From: Candidatus Undinarchaeales archaeon
GTDB taxonomy: Archaea; SpSt-1190; JASMDC01
Assembly: GCA_030753015.1 (NCBI GenBank)
Contig: JASMDC010000028.1
Span: 1 to 44,408 of the forward strand
DNA length: 44,408 bases
Direction of reading: 5' to 3'
The position numbers were made by a program, and so were the translations under genes. Under the pieces are notes generated by a model. The model saw only the letters and a program-made list of their open reading frames with translations. It had not been told where the DNA came from and did no database searches. Below, piece by piece: positions 27,115 to 38,200 of the stretch. How positions within the stretch are numbered: position 1 is the first letter of the stretch; the number at the start of each line of letters is the position of its first letter.

Positions 27115-28719
27115 ATGGTGCGCCGTGCCATCCTCCTCATCGTGGCTCTGGCCCTCGTGGCCGGATGTCTCGGTGAGCGCACGGATGCAGGCCAAAGTAT
27201 ATGCGGGAACGGTGTGCGCGAAGCTGGGGAGGCATGCGACGGTTCTGATCTAGGCGACTGCATCGCCTGCGACATGGACCCGACCATCAATCCGGAACAA
27301 TGCGTATGCGCCGGTTACTGCGGCGACGACATTATCCAAGAGCCCAATGACGACAACGTCACAGAACGATGCGACGGTACGGACGCAGAGCTCTGCCCTG
27401 GTGAATGTCTCGATGACTGCAGCTGCCCCGGAATCCCTGTGAAGTCGTCCTGCCCCATACTGTACGCCTCGGACGGCGAGGGTTTCACCTTCATCACCGA
27501 TATGGTCGGTAACGGTGTGGTGGGCTTCCCACTCACCCCTGACCTGACGAAGTACCATGATCCCGTGGAATGGATCCTCCTACCACCGGGCCTCCCTTAC
27601 GAGCATGACGGGATCCTCGAGCTCCGGGTTGTGGAGCAGCTTGCCGAGATCACATTCCTCGACGGGATCGAGCTGGTTGCCGTCGACCATCCTGCGGGCA
27701 CATCGGCCTTCCCCATCGAGGGTGTACGGATGTTCCCACCCTACCTTCCCGAGGGTATCGTGCTCGCGGACGACCTGCGGCCACCTGTTGTCATGACCGA
27801 TGATGCCGGACGCGACCTGTCGTCACTGCTCACGGCCGTCGACGGACGGTACGCCCCTGTCGAGACCATGCCCTACGAGGGTTTCGCGGAACCACACACT
27901 CTGATCATCGACGTGGGTGATGTGACCGGTGCGGACCGCGTGCTCCTATTTCTCACCGGCGGAACGCGCTACCCACAGGCCTACTCCACCATCCCGGCCT
28001 GGAACGACGGGATACGGATGGTCCTGCCCACCGTCCAGGTCCCCGACAGCGCGGGAGGATGGCGGACAGTGATGGAGAACGCCCCGTTCCCCGCCGGTCT
28101 CCCCTCAAAGACGGTCACCCTCGACCTCACAGGACTTATAGATCCCGCTGACACCAAGGTCCGCATCCTCACAGGACTCGTTGCCTACTGGGACCGCGTG
28201 GTGGTCTCGACCGGACCGCCCCACGCATCACCCGTTATCACTCACTTGTCGCCGGTCAAGGCCAAGCTCGAGTATCGCGGTTTCCCTGCCCCACTGCCAC
28301 CCAAGGGCCCCTTTCCGCAGTATGACTACGGGAGCGACTGGCAGGGGCCAGATGTGCCTTCCGTAGCAGGTGACCTGACACGGTACGGCGACGTGCTCCC
28401 CCTCATGGCCCCCGGTGATGACATGTTCACCGTCATGGGCCCTGGTGACGAGGTGGCGGTTTCCTTCGACGCAGGCGACCTCCCGCCATTGGCCGAGGGC
28501 TCGGTGCGCACCTTCATGGTCAGGGCGGACCTGTTCTTCAAGGAGCTGTACGAGGAATCACCGGTTTATGACACGGTGGCACCGCTGCCGTTCCACGGTA
28601 TGTCCACGTACCCACCACCGGGGGGAGAGAGCTACCCGTCCGACCAGAGGCATCAGGATTATCAGGCTGTGTACAACACTCGACCTTTCGGAGCCCTCAG
28701 GTCCACACCCCGGGGATGA
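27115..28719 (+). CDS. Lipoprotein with Cys-rich N-terminus and large C-terminal beta domain
   Basis: The ATG at 27115 sits about 26 bp after the TATA core. Residues 3-18 form a lipoprotein signal ending LVAGC (Cys18). A Cys-rich segment follows that starts CGNGVREAGEACDG, which resembles the myxobacterial-type Cys-rich repeat (CGNG..E.GE.CD). From about residue 120 comes CPILYASDGEGFTFITD. Near the C-terminus is RYGDVLPLM...GDEVAVSFDAGDLPPL...PLPFHGMSTYP. From memory, both blocks mark a secreted domain found in many bacterial proteins next to ASPIC/UnbV or FG-GAP repeats; its biochemical role is unclear to me. The protein is 534 residues with no further membrane segment, so it is probably lipid-anchored outside the cell. 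Its 3' end overlaps the convergent AmrS-like gene by 23 bp. Confidence 0.85.
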   Translation: MVRRAILLIVALALVAGCLGERTDAGQSICGNGVREAGEACDGSDLGDCIACDMDPTINPEQCVCAGYCGDDIIQEPNDDNVTERCDGTDAELCPGECLDDCSCPGIPVKSSCPILYASDGEGFTFITDMVGNGVVGFPLTPDLTKYHDPVEWILLPPGLPYEHDGILELRVVEQLAEITFLDGIELVAVDHPAGTSAFPIEGVRMFPPYLPEGIVLADDLRPPVVMTDDAGRDLSSLLTAVDGRYAPVETMPYEGFAEPHTLIIDVGDVTGADRVLLFLTGGTRYPQAYSTIPAWNDGIRMVLPTVQVPDSAGGWRTVMENAPFPAGLPSKTVTLDLTGLIDPADTKVRILTGLVAYWDRVVVSTGPPHASPVITHLSPVKAKLEYRGFPAPLPPKGPFPQYDYGSDWQGPDVPSVAGDLTRYGDVLPLMAPGDDMFTVMGPGDEVAVSFDAGDLPPLAEGSVRTFMVRADLFFKELYEESPVYDTVAPLPFHGMSTYPPPGGESYPSDQRHQDYQAVYNTRPFGALRSTPRG

Positions 28720-29905
28720 TCTCCCCGCATGATGGGCACACGTTGCTGTTCATGAGGTTCTTTATGACCTCGACACCCTCGCGCTCCACTACTGTGATAC
28801 CGCATTTCGGGCAGACCGTGTCCGCGATGCTCGCTCCTGGAATATTCCCAATATAGACGTAGTTGAGGCCCTCTTCCAGGGCAATGTTGCGTGCTTTGGT
28901 AAGGGTCAGCAGTGGTGTCAATGGGAGCGTATCGAGCTTGTATTCGGGGAAGAACCGCATGAAATGGAGAGGGACATCGGGGCCGAGGCTCTCCATGATC
29001 CATTTCGACATGTTCCGTACCATGTCCATGTCATCGGAGAATGTCGGAACGATGAGGTTGGGTATCTCCAGCCAAACGCCCTTCTCCTGGAGCAGCTCAC
29101 ATGTATCGAGCACGGGCTGGAGCGTCCCGCCACAAACCTCCGCGTAGAACTTATCAGTAAAGCCCTTGACGTCGATGCTGGCGCCGGAGGTCACGGGGAT
29201 GAGCTCCTCCAAGGGCTCGGGATTGATGTACCCATTAGATTTCAGCAATGTCGCGAGCCCTGCCGCACGGGCCACCTTGAACACATCATAGACGTACTCG
29301 AAGAGCACCGACGGATCTGTGTAGGTGAAGGTTATGGCGGAAACTCCCAGTGACTTCGCATTCTCCACCGCCTGGAGGGGCGAGAGCAGTTCGTTGTCGG
29401 TCTCGTCCGGGCCTTTCTGCGAGATCTCCCAGTTCTGGCAGTTGAGGCAGCGGAAGTTGCATCCCGCGATCGCAAGGGAGAGCGTCGTGGTGCCAGGTTT
29501 GAAGTGATAGAAAGGCGCCTGCTGCATGGAATCCTGGTTGATCGAGCATGGATTGCCGTAGGCAAGAGTATAGAGCTTCCCGTCCCGGTTCAACCGGGTG
29601 CGGCAGATACCGCGTCCATCGGGCGCGAGGTTGCATAGGTTCGGGCACAGCCCGCATCGGACGAAGTCGTCAGGTCCTGGCGTCGCCCAGCGGGCCTCTT
29701 TGAGCATGACCTCCTGCCCAGAACCTCGCGACGAAGGGATGGGGATGTCCTGTGGTGTGACGGGATCCGCGACGCCCGCGTCTAGGAGCATCTTGATCAT
29801 CGCTGTGGTGAGGCAGAATCCTCCACCGTATATGAGGCCTTTCTTGATGAACTCCCTACGGTCGACGGATTCGTCGGGCGAGGACTCACTGCGGCCGTCC
29901 TTCAA
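28697..29905 (-). CDS. amrS: AmrS-like radical SAM enzyme (AmmeMemoRadiSam system) with Tat-like signal
   Basis: The radical SAM motif CNFRCLNC (Cys149, Cys153, Cys156) is followed by QNWEISQ, which with the upstream CGLCPNLCNLAPDGRGIC block is diagnostic of AmrS-type enzymes. A Cys pair at the C-terminus (CPKCG, CPSCG) looks like a zinc ribbon. The N-terminus has DRREFIKKGL at residues 15-24, a twin-arginine-type signal, followed by a short apolar stretch. This suggests export of a folded Fe-S enzyme, as in some bacterial members. The only in-frame start near the N-terminus is TTG at 29905; no ATG or GTG fits. The usual partners AMMECR1 and MEMO1 are not in the window. It lies 32 nt after the 707-residue surface protein gene, so co-transcription is likely. 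The reaction is not established. Confidence 0.85.
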   Translation of the reverse strand: MKDGRSESSPDESVDRREFIKKGLIYGGGFCLTTAMIKMLLDAGVADPVTPQDIPIPSSRGSGQEVMLKEARWATPGPDDFVRCGLCPNLCNLAPDGRGICRTRLNRDGKLYTLAYGNPCSINQDSMQQAPFYHFKPGTTTLSLAIAGCNFRCLNCQNWEISQKGPDETDNELLSPLQAVENAKSLGVSAITFTYTDPSVLFEYVYDVFKVARAAGLATLLKSNGYINPEPLEELIPVTSGASIDVKGFTDKFYAEVCGGTLQPVLDTCELLQEKGVWLEIPNLIVPTFSDDMDMVRNMSKWIMESLGPDVPLHFMRFFPEYKLDTLPLTPLLTLTKARNIALEEGLNYVYIGNIPGASIADTVCPKCGITVVEREGVEVIKNLMNSNVCPSCGEIIPGVWT

Positions 29906-29937
29906 GCTATCTGGTTCCGCATCGGCCTTGGATACGA

Positions 29938-32049
29938 CTATCCCCCCTCGCGCACGATGAAGATGGTCGCGATGAGGATCGTCGATAGGAACATGGCAAG
30001 GACCGTCGTGTTGACCTCTCGCGGTGCAGCGCCCGCTTCATTGAGCACTCCCAGGGCATCCCCCATGAAGGTCAGTGCCGTGGCGTTCAATGTGGCAGCC
30101 CGGTCGATCCGCCCGAGCCCCGCCTCATACACGGCCTGAAGGTAGGCCATGCGTGCCGCTGTCAATGCGAGCCTTGCTTTGGGGAACGTCCTCGCGCGCC
30201 TGTCTAAGTCATCCAGGATCCGCCCCTTTTCCGCAAGCTCGAGCCCCATGTTTGCGATATCACATTTGATATCCACGGTGAGGGGTAGGCCGATGGCGTA
30301 GTCACCGGTGCTCGCCCGGACCGTCAGGGGCATCTCACGACAGGGGAACATGTCGGGAACGGACACCTTGAGCTCCATCCTAGCCTCGCCCCCTGCAGGC
30401 AGGGACGAGGGTACAGTGCTGATGTTAGCAATGCTCTGTGGTGTTCCCGGGGGCGTGATTATGTCAGTTGTTATGTCCAATGGTGTGTCGCCTTCGTTCA
30501 GGAGAGTGAGTAGGAGCGAAGCGATACCTCCCTGGGGCACGACCATGGCCCCGGTCGCATCCGCTGAAAGGGTGAGTGGCTTTAATGATGTGAAGGGGAT
30601 CAGATAGCGTGAACGGCAGCAGAAGTCACCTTCTGCACAGGACAGAAATGGAGTGAAGTGGTCGCGACTGACGCACACGCGAAGTAATTGGAAGCCGGAG
30701 CTCTCGGGAAGATTGAGCACTCCGTCGCTAGGTAGTTCCAGCGCCTTCCCATCAAGGAATGCATTAACCTTCGTGTCCGGCACGTTATAATCGTTGGCGT
30801 CAGTGGCGTTATATGCGATCGTATAGACGCCCGGACCGGTGGCCTCGACATCTAGCTTAAGGTCCAACCTTGCCGTCATGGATATATAGGTGACGCCCTT
30901 TGCCAAGGCCTCGCTCTTCCGGGCCGCCAGAATGAGGTAGTTCCCCCCGATCCCCTTGGGTTCGATCGACGCTGTGAATAGCCCGCCCGATGTGGTGTTT
31001 AGCGTATGACTCTTGCCCTCGAACCGTGCGATGACCGTGGCATCCTGCACACGGTGGAGTGTCCTGTTGACGACCATCACCGTGACGGGAATATGCATCT
31101 TTCTCGGGTACCGGTTGAACCAGAGCGGACGGAGCGTCGTATCAAGGATGGCGAGCTCGCCCCCCGAGACATCTAGGCTCGTACATCCCCGTGCGTTCTC
31201 ACTGCAGATCTCACCCCTAGACGCGTCGCATGTGATCCAGCCGTCGGCTGGAGGTAGGACGCACACGTTCCGGTTCATGTCGCAGCGAGCCGGCATATAG
31301 AGCGAGCCGACGCGCTCGCCAGCATCCGCGTCCAAGAAGACACATCTTCCGAAGGGTGCGCATTGGCTATCATCGAGGCAGCATACCTCACCCTCTGGAC
31401 AGCAGACGCCGTTCTCCGACCTGCTCCCCGGTTCACACAGACCCAGTAGGTCGGGCCGCTGTACAGCGATTCGCTGGTCGTCGCGGGCCTGACCGATGAC
31501 AGCCAGGTCAGGCTCTTGAGCACAGTCTCCCGGTGAGAGCTCGACGGGGATTTCGAGCCGCTTGGTCTCGCTCGCACCGTTCTTGAGCGTGAAGAGGAGC
31601 GTACAGTTCCCCGTACGGTATCCCGTCTTTATGTCCACCACGGCCGTGTACAAACCGCTACGGGTCTCATAGCCCTTGCCAACGGAGAAGACGATAGGAG
31701 ATGGTGTCAGTGACTGGCAAGTCCCATGCTCCACCTCGGGTGCGGGCACCACCTCGAGCTTGAACGTGCGCGGAGAGCACGCCTGCCTGTCCATGATGCG
31801 GATGTTCACCTCGACAGTGATGTCCATCCGCTTGTAGGCCACGTCCATGAGAGGGTCCTCGGGGGTGACGTATCCTTGGTCGTCGTCAAGGTACATACCT
31901 GCCATCCACTGGACCGACCATTCATGCTCGGTGCACCGGGGAAGAGCGGTCGTTGTGACGATGAGGAGAAGGAAGGTCGCAGCAAGCGTCCAGAGCGGCC
32001 GTGAGCGTCCCCCATTTGCTCCAATGTGGCATATATTCTTCCACATCAT
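29938..32049 (-). CDS. Membrane-anchored surface protein with Cys cassette, Ig-like and NEW3-like domains
   Basis: ATG at 32049 gives 703 residues; a GTG at 32061 lies exactly at leaderless distance from a TTTTAAAG element and could be the real start. A signal peptide (about 20-37) precedes beta-rich sequence. Then comes a Cys cassette with NGVCCPEGEVCC, a long Ig-like region, and FQLLRVCVSRDHFTPFLSC-type sequence closely matching LRACVSKAYYRPVTSC in the 3,313-residue giant. A NEW3-like sandwich with LLTLLNEGDTPLDI follows, then a helical stalk and a C-terminal membrane helix (VLAMFLSTILIATIFIV) with a tiny basic tail. It reads as a shorter paralogue of the giant's C-terminal third without the calcium repeats. 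It is divergent from the 2,108-residue protein and upstream of the AmrS-like gene. Function unknown. Confidence 0.87.
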   Translation of the reverse strand: MMWKNICHIGANGGRSRPLWTLAATFLLLIVTTTALPRCTEHEWSVQWMAGMYLDDDQGYVTPEDPLMDVAYKRMDITVEVNIRIMDRQACSPRTFKLEVVPAPEVEHGTCQSLTPSPIVFSVGKGYETRSGLYTAVVDIKTGYRTGNCTLLFTLKNGASETKRLEIPVELSPGDCAQEPDLAVIGQARDDQRIAVQRPDLLGLCEPGSRSENGVCCPEGEVCCLDDSQCAPFGRCVFLDADAGERVGSLYMPARCDMNRNVCVLPPADGWITCDASRGEICSENARGCTSLDVSGGELAILDTTLRPLWFNRYPRKMHIPVTVMVVNRTLHRVQDATVIARFEGKSHTLNTTSGGLFTASIEPKGIGGNYLILAARKSEALAKGVTYISMTARLDLKLDVEATGPGVYTIAYNATDANDYNVPDTKVNAFLDGKALELPSDGVLNLPESSGFQLLRVCVSRDHFTPFLSCAEGDFCCRSRYLIPFTSLKPLTLSADATGAMVVPQGGIASLLLTLLNEGDTPLDITTDIITPPGTPQSIANISTVPSSLPAGGEARMELKVSVPDMFPCREMPLTVRASTGDYAIGLPLTVDIKCDIANMGLELAEKGRILDDLDRRARTFPKARLALTAARMAYLQAVYEAGLGRIDRAATLNATALTFMGDALGVLNEAGAAPREVNTTVLAMFLSTILIATIFIVREGG

Positions 32050-32083
32050 TATGAGGGACACTAACTATACTAGGCTGTCCGGC

Positions 32084-32091
32084 CTTTAAAA
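32084..32091 (-). promoter_or_regulatory. TATA box for the 703-residue surface protein and AmrS-like genes
   Basis: TTTTAAAG on the minus strand is centred about 26 bp before the GTG at 32061 and about 38 bp before the ATG at 32049. Confidence 0.45.
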
Positions 32092-32172
32092 CTTAACCGA
32101 TACTGATCTCTTAACGTGTAAATGCAGATTAACATCACATACAGCTATGACATCGAAGATCTGTCGCCAACC

Positions 32173-32180
32173 TATTTATA
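32173..32180 (+). promoter_or_regulatory. TATA box for the 2,108-residue surface protein gene
   Basis: TATTTATA at 32173-32180 would set transcription near 32203, giving a leader of about 26 nt before the ATG at 32229. GAGGGG at about 32211-32216 may assist translation. The 167-bp divergent gap holds this element and the one at 32084. Confidence 0.5.
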
Positions 32181-32228
32181 CCAGCGTGACGAAAGGATAA
32201 TCTGGATAGTGAGGGGACTATCATCGAT

Positions 32229-35200
32229 ATGAAAAGGCAGCGGCAGGTCATCCAATTCGGTATCCTCGCCCTTCTCGTGCTCAGCCTTGGTACCGGTGCT
32301 TCAGTGAGGTTAGCCAACTGGGAGGAGGCCGAGTACTTACAGAACGGCGAATGGGCGTTGACCATGCCGGTCCAGGACTACCGTGTTACAGGGATCTCGG
32401 CTAAAGCACGGTTCAAGGGGAACCTGGACGGAATAAACGACACCACAGCCGACTGCGCAGTGCAGGAGGAAAAGGTCATCATCACTACCAACGGTGATGA
32501 GATCGGTCGGTTCGGCGATTATGGGGATACGTTGACGTGCGTGGCCAACGAGGTACCCATAAGCTGCTGCCCTATGTGCGATGCTTGGCGAAAGGAAGAG
32601 ACGTTCGACATTCCCCTGCCCGCATGCCGGTTCGCTGAGGACAAGATCTTGCTGGGATTTGCCCTCACACCTCGGGACGAGTGGGCGAGCGCCTGCCCGA
32701 CCGACGCCTGCGTGGGGACGTTCGACTGTCGGACGGGCTCCTTCAAGGTCCGGCTGTTCGTAGAGGTCACCTACGAGGAAATCTCCACCGAAGTGTGCGA
32801 CGGTATCGACAACGACTGTAACGGCGATATCGACGATGGTGAGATATGCACTGGCGGCTTCGAATGTGTCGAAGGTGAGTGCTCGACCACCGAATGCGCC
32901 ACAGGTCGCTTCCTGTGCGATGGACGGTGCGAACTCGCTCCCGGCAAGTGCTGTGACGGTATCTGGTTCGTCGGGGGTGGATGTTGTGGCGATGAGGACT
33001 GTACCGGAGTTCAATACTGCGACGACGACCACCTCTGCAAGGAACCTGAGTGTACCGATACCGCACACTGCCCCGGAAATTTCCGATGCACCGATCATCT
33101 GTGCTCCGATACCGAGTGTAGGACGGGCCACACCCGATGTGGAGCGGTGTGCGATCAACTCCCTGGCGTTTGCTGTGAGAACGTGTGGAACGCCGGTGGT
33201 GACTGCTGCCATGACGGCGGTTGTGCCGGTGAGAACATATGTGGTGCGGACCATCGCTGCACACAGCCGGAGTGCACCGCTACGAGCCCGTGTGCCAGTA
33301 ACTTCAGGTGCCTCGATGGTCGCTGCTCGAGCACGGAGTGCAGTACCGACCACGCCCTATGCGGTTTCACCTGTGGCCCTATACCGGGGGTCTGCTGTGA
33401 TAATACGTGGTTCACGGATGGCGACTGCTGCGATGACGATAATTGCCGCACCGACCAGTACTGCGGGGCCGACCATGTGTGCAGCGCGTACACCTGCTCG
33501 GTCTCCACCCCCTGCCCCGGTGTGCTAAGGTGCGTCGATGGCATCTGTATAGACCCTGCTAGGAACTTCGCACCGAACATCATGGTGGACAGCGGTGTTT
33601 CGGGGAAACAGCTCCATTCCGCCCTCGTCGGTCTCCGTGGAGGCGGTCTGCTCTCCATGTGGCAGGACGCCCGCACGAGCGATTACCACGTCCGCTCCTC
33701 GCAGGCATCACCTCCCGGCTACGAGTGGTCAACTTCGGTCCAGGTCGACTCTATCTCCTTCGGGGACCAGGGCCCGCCTTCAGTGGTGACTGGTCCCAGT
33801 GATCTCATGTTCGCTGCGTGGACTGGTAGGGACGGGAGCATACGGGCCGCGTACGTCGCACGTTCGACCGATAATGGAGCATCATGGGGGCCGTCAAGGG
33901 TCATCTCTGGGGACCTCGACAGCCCGAAGGACGCCGCCATCGCCCTCGGTGGAGGCCAGCTCACGGCCGTGTTCTCCGCTGTCGAATCAGGCTACCGTTC
34001 AGTGTACGCCGTGACCTCGAACAATTGGGGTGCGAGCTGGTCGAGCCCTTTCCTGATCGCGTCCGGTGAGTCCGCTCGTGTCGGGATCCCATCCGTGGCG
34101 ATCGATGCCGATATGGTCGCTGTCGTGGTGTGGGAGGAGGGTTCCTCGCTCTCGGAGGCCATCTATACAGCACGGTCCACCGATGGCGGCAGATCGTGGA
34201 GCGAACGGTCGCGCGTGGACCCCGCACCGAGCCCTTGGCAGATCCGTCCTACGCTCCTGGCCGCAAGGGACGGGGGATTCCACCTTGCCTGGGACGAGGA
34301 GTATGACATCTACACGAGCCAGAGCAATGACGCGGGCCTGACCTGGAGTACCAAGGTCCTCGTGTTCGATGCCTCGCACGGGTGGCGCGCCGAACCTATG
34401 CTCGCCGTGGCGGGCAACGGCAACGCCTATGTGGTCTGGGACAGCTATTACGACATCTATACCGCTTACATACCGAAGGGGGGTACGAAGTGGACTGAAC
34501 CTGCACGTGTGGATGATTCGCCCGAGGGCACACAGCAGCGTCGACCGGCCTTGGCCGTTGACTCGGAGGGCGTCGTCCATGTGGCATGGGAGGACAATCG
34601 GAACGGTGAGTACGCTGTCCACTACAGTCTATCGACTCCGTGCAAGCCCGGATTCACGTTCTGTGAGGCCCGGTGCATCCCCTCGACCGAGGGGAGATGC
34701 TGCGGGGGGATATGGCGCGTCGGTGCCGAGTGCTGCTGGCATGAGGAATGCGAGAGCGGTCATGCGTGCGACCGGTATTCGTGCTCCAGCACCCTGTGCG
34801 CACCAGGTTTCGTTTCCTGCGAGGGTGCTTGCCTCAGGCTTCCCGGTGCGTGCTGTGGAGGGGTCTGGAAGGGAAGTGCCGAGTGCTGCACTGACGACGA
34901 CTGCACCAGGGGCGGCACATGCGACGCCTCGCTCCAGTGCATCGGAGGTGAACCTGTTGGACCTACTCCCATCCCTACAGCGGATCCTTCGGCATCACCG
35001 TCCGCCACACCGTCCACGACCACCCCACCGGGCGGTTCGCCAGGGCCCACGGCTACCACCTCACCCTCGAGCACGCCCACGTCCACTCCGGACCCTTCCG
35101 CGTCCCCCACGGTGACGACATCCCCCACACCCACACCGGGCGCAACCACCACGCCCGGCCCCACAGCTGCACCAACACCCACTCCGACACCTGCCTCCGA

Positions 35201-38200
35201 GAACGTTCGTCAATGGCTGCTCTCCCTTTGGGAGGATATCTCCCGTGCTGAGCAGAACGGTGAGATCACTTCTGAGATGGCGGCCCGTCTCCGCAGGAGC
35301 CTTGAGCAGGCCTTCAGCCTCATGGTTGGGGGCGATGTTGGAGGTGCTGTTGACATCGCCGACACCATCTTCCGTGACATCGCACGAGCACGGATCGAGG
35401 CGCTCATCCAGCGAGTGGAAGCTCTGGGACTGGCGGGACAGATCGATGAGGAGACCCTCGCCAAGCTCCTCAAACGGCTCCGCGAGGCGCTACAGGCCAT
35501 CGACGAGACCGGTGTGTCCAGCGGGACGGACGTCCTCCTCGCTCGGTCCAACGCTGAAGACCTTCTAAAGACCGTAGAACTCCTGGTCACCGAGGTGGTG
35601 GACGCCGAACAGGCGTCGGATACGCAGGGGCCCACTCCCACAGCCACCCGACCCATGACAACAAAGGATTGGGTCCTCGCGCTCTGGATGGAAATCGGGC
35701 GTGCCGAGGGTGCCGGTGAGATCACCTCGGATGTGGCCCAGCGGCTCCGCCATCGCCTCCAAGAGGCGCTCGACCTCATCGACTCCGGTCGTGATGACGA
35801 GGCGCTAATGATCGCCGACACGATCTCACGTGATGTGGCCCGAGCTCGCGTGGAAGCGCTCATCCAGCGCTTGGAAGCTCTCGGTAGGGAGGGGCGTATC
35901 GACCGAGCGGTCCTCGCCGAACTACTCGAACGGCTGATGGAGACGCTCCGTGCTATCGACGAGGGTGATGTCGTGACGGGAACTGCCGACCTGGAACAGG
36001 TCATCGCCCGGCAAGCGGCCACCATCGAAGCCATCGAACTGATCCTCGCCGAGGTGGACGAGGCCGAGCACACGGCAGCCCCCGCCCCGACACCGCCGCT
36101 CGCGGACGGTACGAGCCTTGCTCCAGAGACCGTGGTGTCAGCGGTACAGGAATGGATCGAGACCCTTAGCGAGGACGTCCAGACCGCCGAGGAGAACGGA
36201 ATCATCACGCCCGAAAAGGCGATGGAGATACACCAGGGATTGAGCAGAGCTCGTGCGCTATTGGAACAAGGACGTGTGAATGCTGCCCTTGAGGAAGTGG
36301 GACGGGTCGCCCCCGCTGTGGCCCGTGCACGGCTCGAAGCGCTCATCCAGCGAGTAGAAGCGTTGGGCCGGGACGGTCTTCTCGACGCAGAGACGGTCGC
36401 CGAGCTACTGGGACGATTACGCAATGCGCTCCAGGACCTTGAAGAGGATGAATCCGGAACTGAGACTCTCCCCGTCTTCGAGCGTATGGAGCGTCTGCTC
36501 GAGAGCGTAAACGCGCTCACGAACGAGGTAGAGCAAGCAGCGGGAGATGAGACTCCCGTCACCCCTTCGACAGGCCCGGTCCCCACGATGGTCCCGAGCC
36601 TCGTCCCCACGCTCATACCGACCACGGTCCCCACGGTGTCACCTACAATCCTTCCCGATGGTAGCGTCACACTCCTGCCCACTCTTGTCGCCACGATGGT
36701 GCCGTCGATGGTCCCGACCATGGTGCCTACTACCGTGCCTGGCCCCGGACCAACGGCGAGCGCAATGAATCCCAATGGGACGAACGTGTCAGGAGGACCC
36801 GGTCCCAGTGGTGTGCTCGTTACCGAGGGTATCGATCTGGATCAGGCGTCCATCCCGTCAAGTATCCCTGCCGATCCTGTGGCAGCGGCCATCCATGACC
36901 TCGCCGAAGAGATGGGATGTGCTGCGGTCTGTGCGGGCAGACCGGAGGGGTGTGACGATGCGTGCGAGGACCTGCTCGATCTAGAGAGAAAGATCGCCTC
37001 ACCCCTGTTCCAGGAGCGTCTCCTCGTCCAGATGGCCGTGAGCAATACGCCGCCACCCGGATTGGAGCGTCATCTCCAGAGCGCCTGGCGCCGCCTGGGC
37101 GAAGGGGACGTGACCGGTGTGCAGGATACTGTCCAGCGTGTGCAGGGTATCATCAAGGAGCGCCTTGCCATCGATGTGGCGGTGAACACCGTGTCCAAGT
37201 CGTCGTTCACTCCACAGATGGAGCCTGAAGAGGTGGCCACGCCCTCGGTGCTCGAGTTGTTCGATATCGAAAGCTCCCTCGGAGAATCCGCCGAAAAACT
37301 CGTCGACGGCGTTGTCGCGGTATCGAAGGCCGTGCGCGAGCGGATGGGTGTGGTGATCACAGGTCATGTCATGGAGGTCGCACTCCAGACGGCCGAGGGG
37401 ACAAGCGAGCCAAAGATCGCGACCGTGGTCACGCTCTCCGTGGAGAACACCGGCGCCGACGACGAGGAGGACTTCTGCATCCTCCAGCTCATCCCAAAAG
37501 CATTGGCATCGTCCGTTACCGATGTCACCTTCAGACAGGACGTCAGGGTGGTGGTCAATGATCCGGTCGTGCTCTGGAGCGTCGACCGTCTCAAGAGCGG
37601 TAGTAAGGTCGACCTCTCGTTCTCGGTCCAGAAGCAGGTCTCACAGGATGACGTCGAAGCATCGCGTATCACCTTCCTCAAGCTCCCCGCTTCCCATTGC
37701 AGGGAACTGTCAACCAAACCGGGAGGGGGGAGCGGATGGGGCACGACCACGGCCGGTGGTGCCCTCTCGACCATCAAGTCGCTCATCCCATGGATCGCGA
37801 TGCTGATGGTCCTCTCCCTCATCGGTGCTGCTGTCAGGCAGCGGATCCGACGTGGTCCCGGCACACTCGCCCTATCCATCGCACGGCAAGCGGGCTACAC
37901 CTCGGTCACGGCCACGGCACGGAACACAGGGCACACGCCGATGCTCGAAGTGGCCATCGAGTTCGAGCTCCCCTGCGAGCTCGCTCCTCCTCCGGATGTC
38001 TCCCTCCACGAAGCAGTGGGCACCATCCCTGCCAGTGGTTACCACATGAGCATGCTCTACATCAGCCCTCGCACACCCGCACGCTCGACGGTCGGGGCCA
38101 GTATCACCTACCGTCGCGGGGGTATACAAACTACCGAGCGAGCCCCTCCGGTGTCCGTGGCCAGCGTCCTCCCCCTGGTCAGCCCCCTGAAAATGGACGA

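Noticed and set aside
32337..33353. 338-codon minus-strand frame opposite the N-terminus of the 2,108-residue protein
   Set aside because: Ala/Arg/Val-rich with no signal or motif; the plus-strand frame has a signal peptide and Cys modules.
33570..34640. Asp-box propeller considered as an active sialidase
   Set aside because: Only the Asp boxes are evident. I could not identify the catalytic Arg triad or Tyr/Glu pair, so no enzyme is claimed.
35210..36775. 521-codon open frame on the minus strand opposite the helical repeats
   Set aside because: It is low-complexity (Ser/Arg/Ala-rich) and mirrors the codon pattern of the well-supported plus-strand repeats; a shadow frame in GC-rich DNA.
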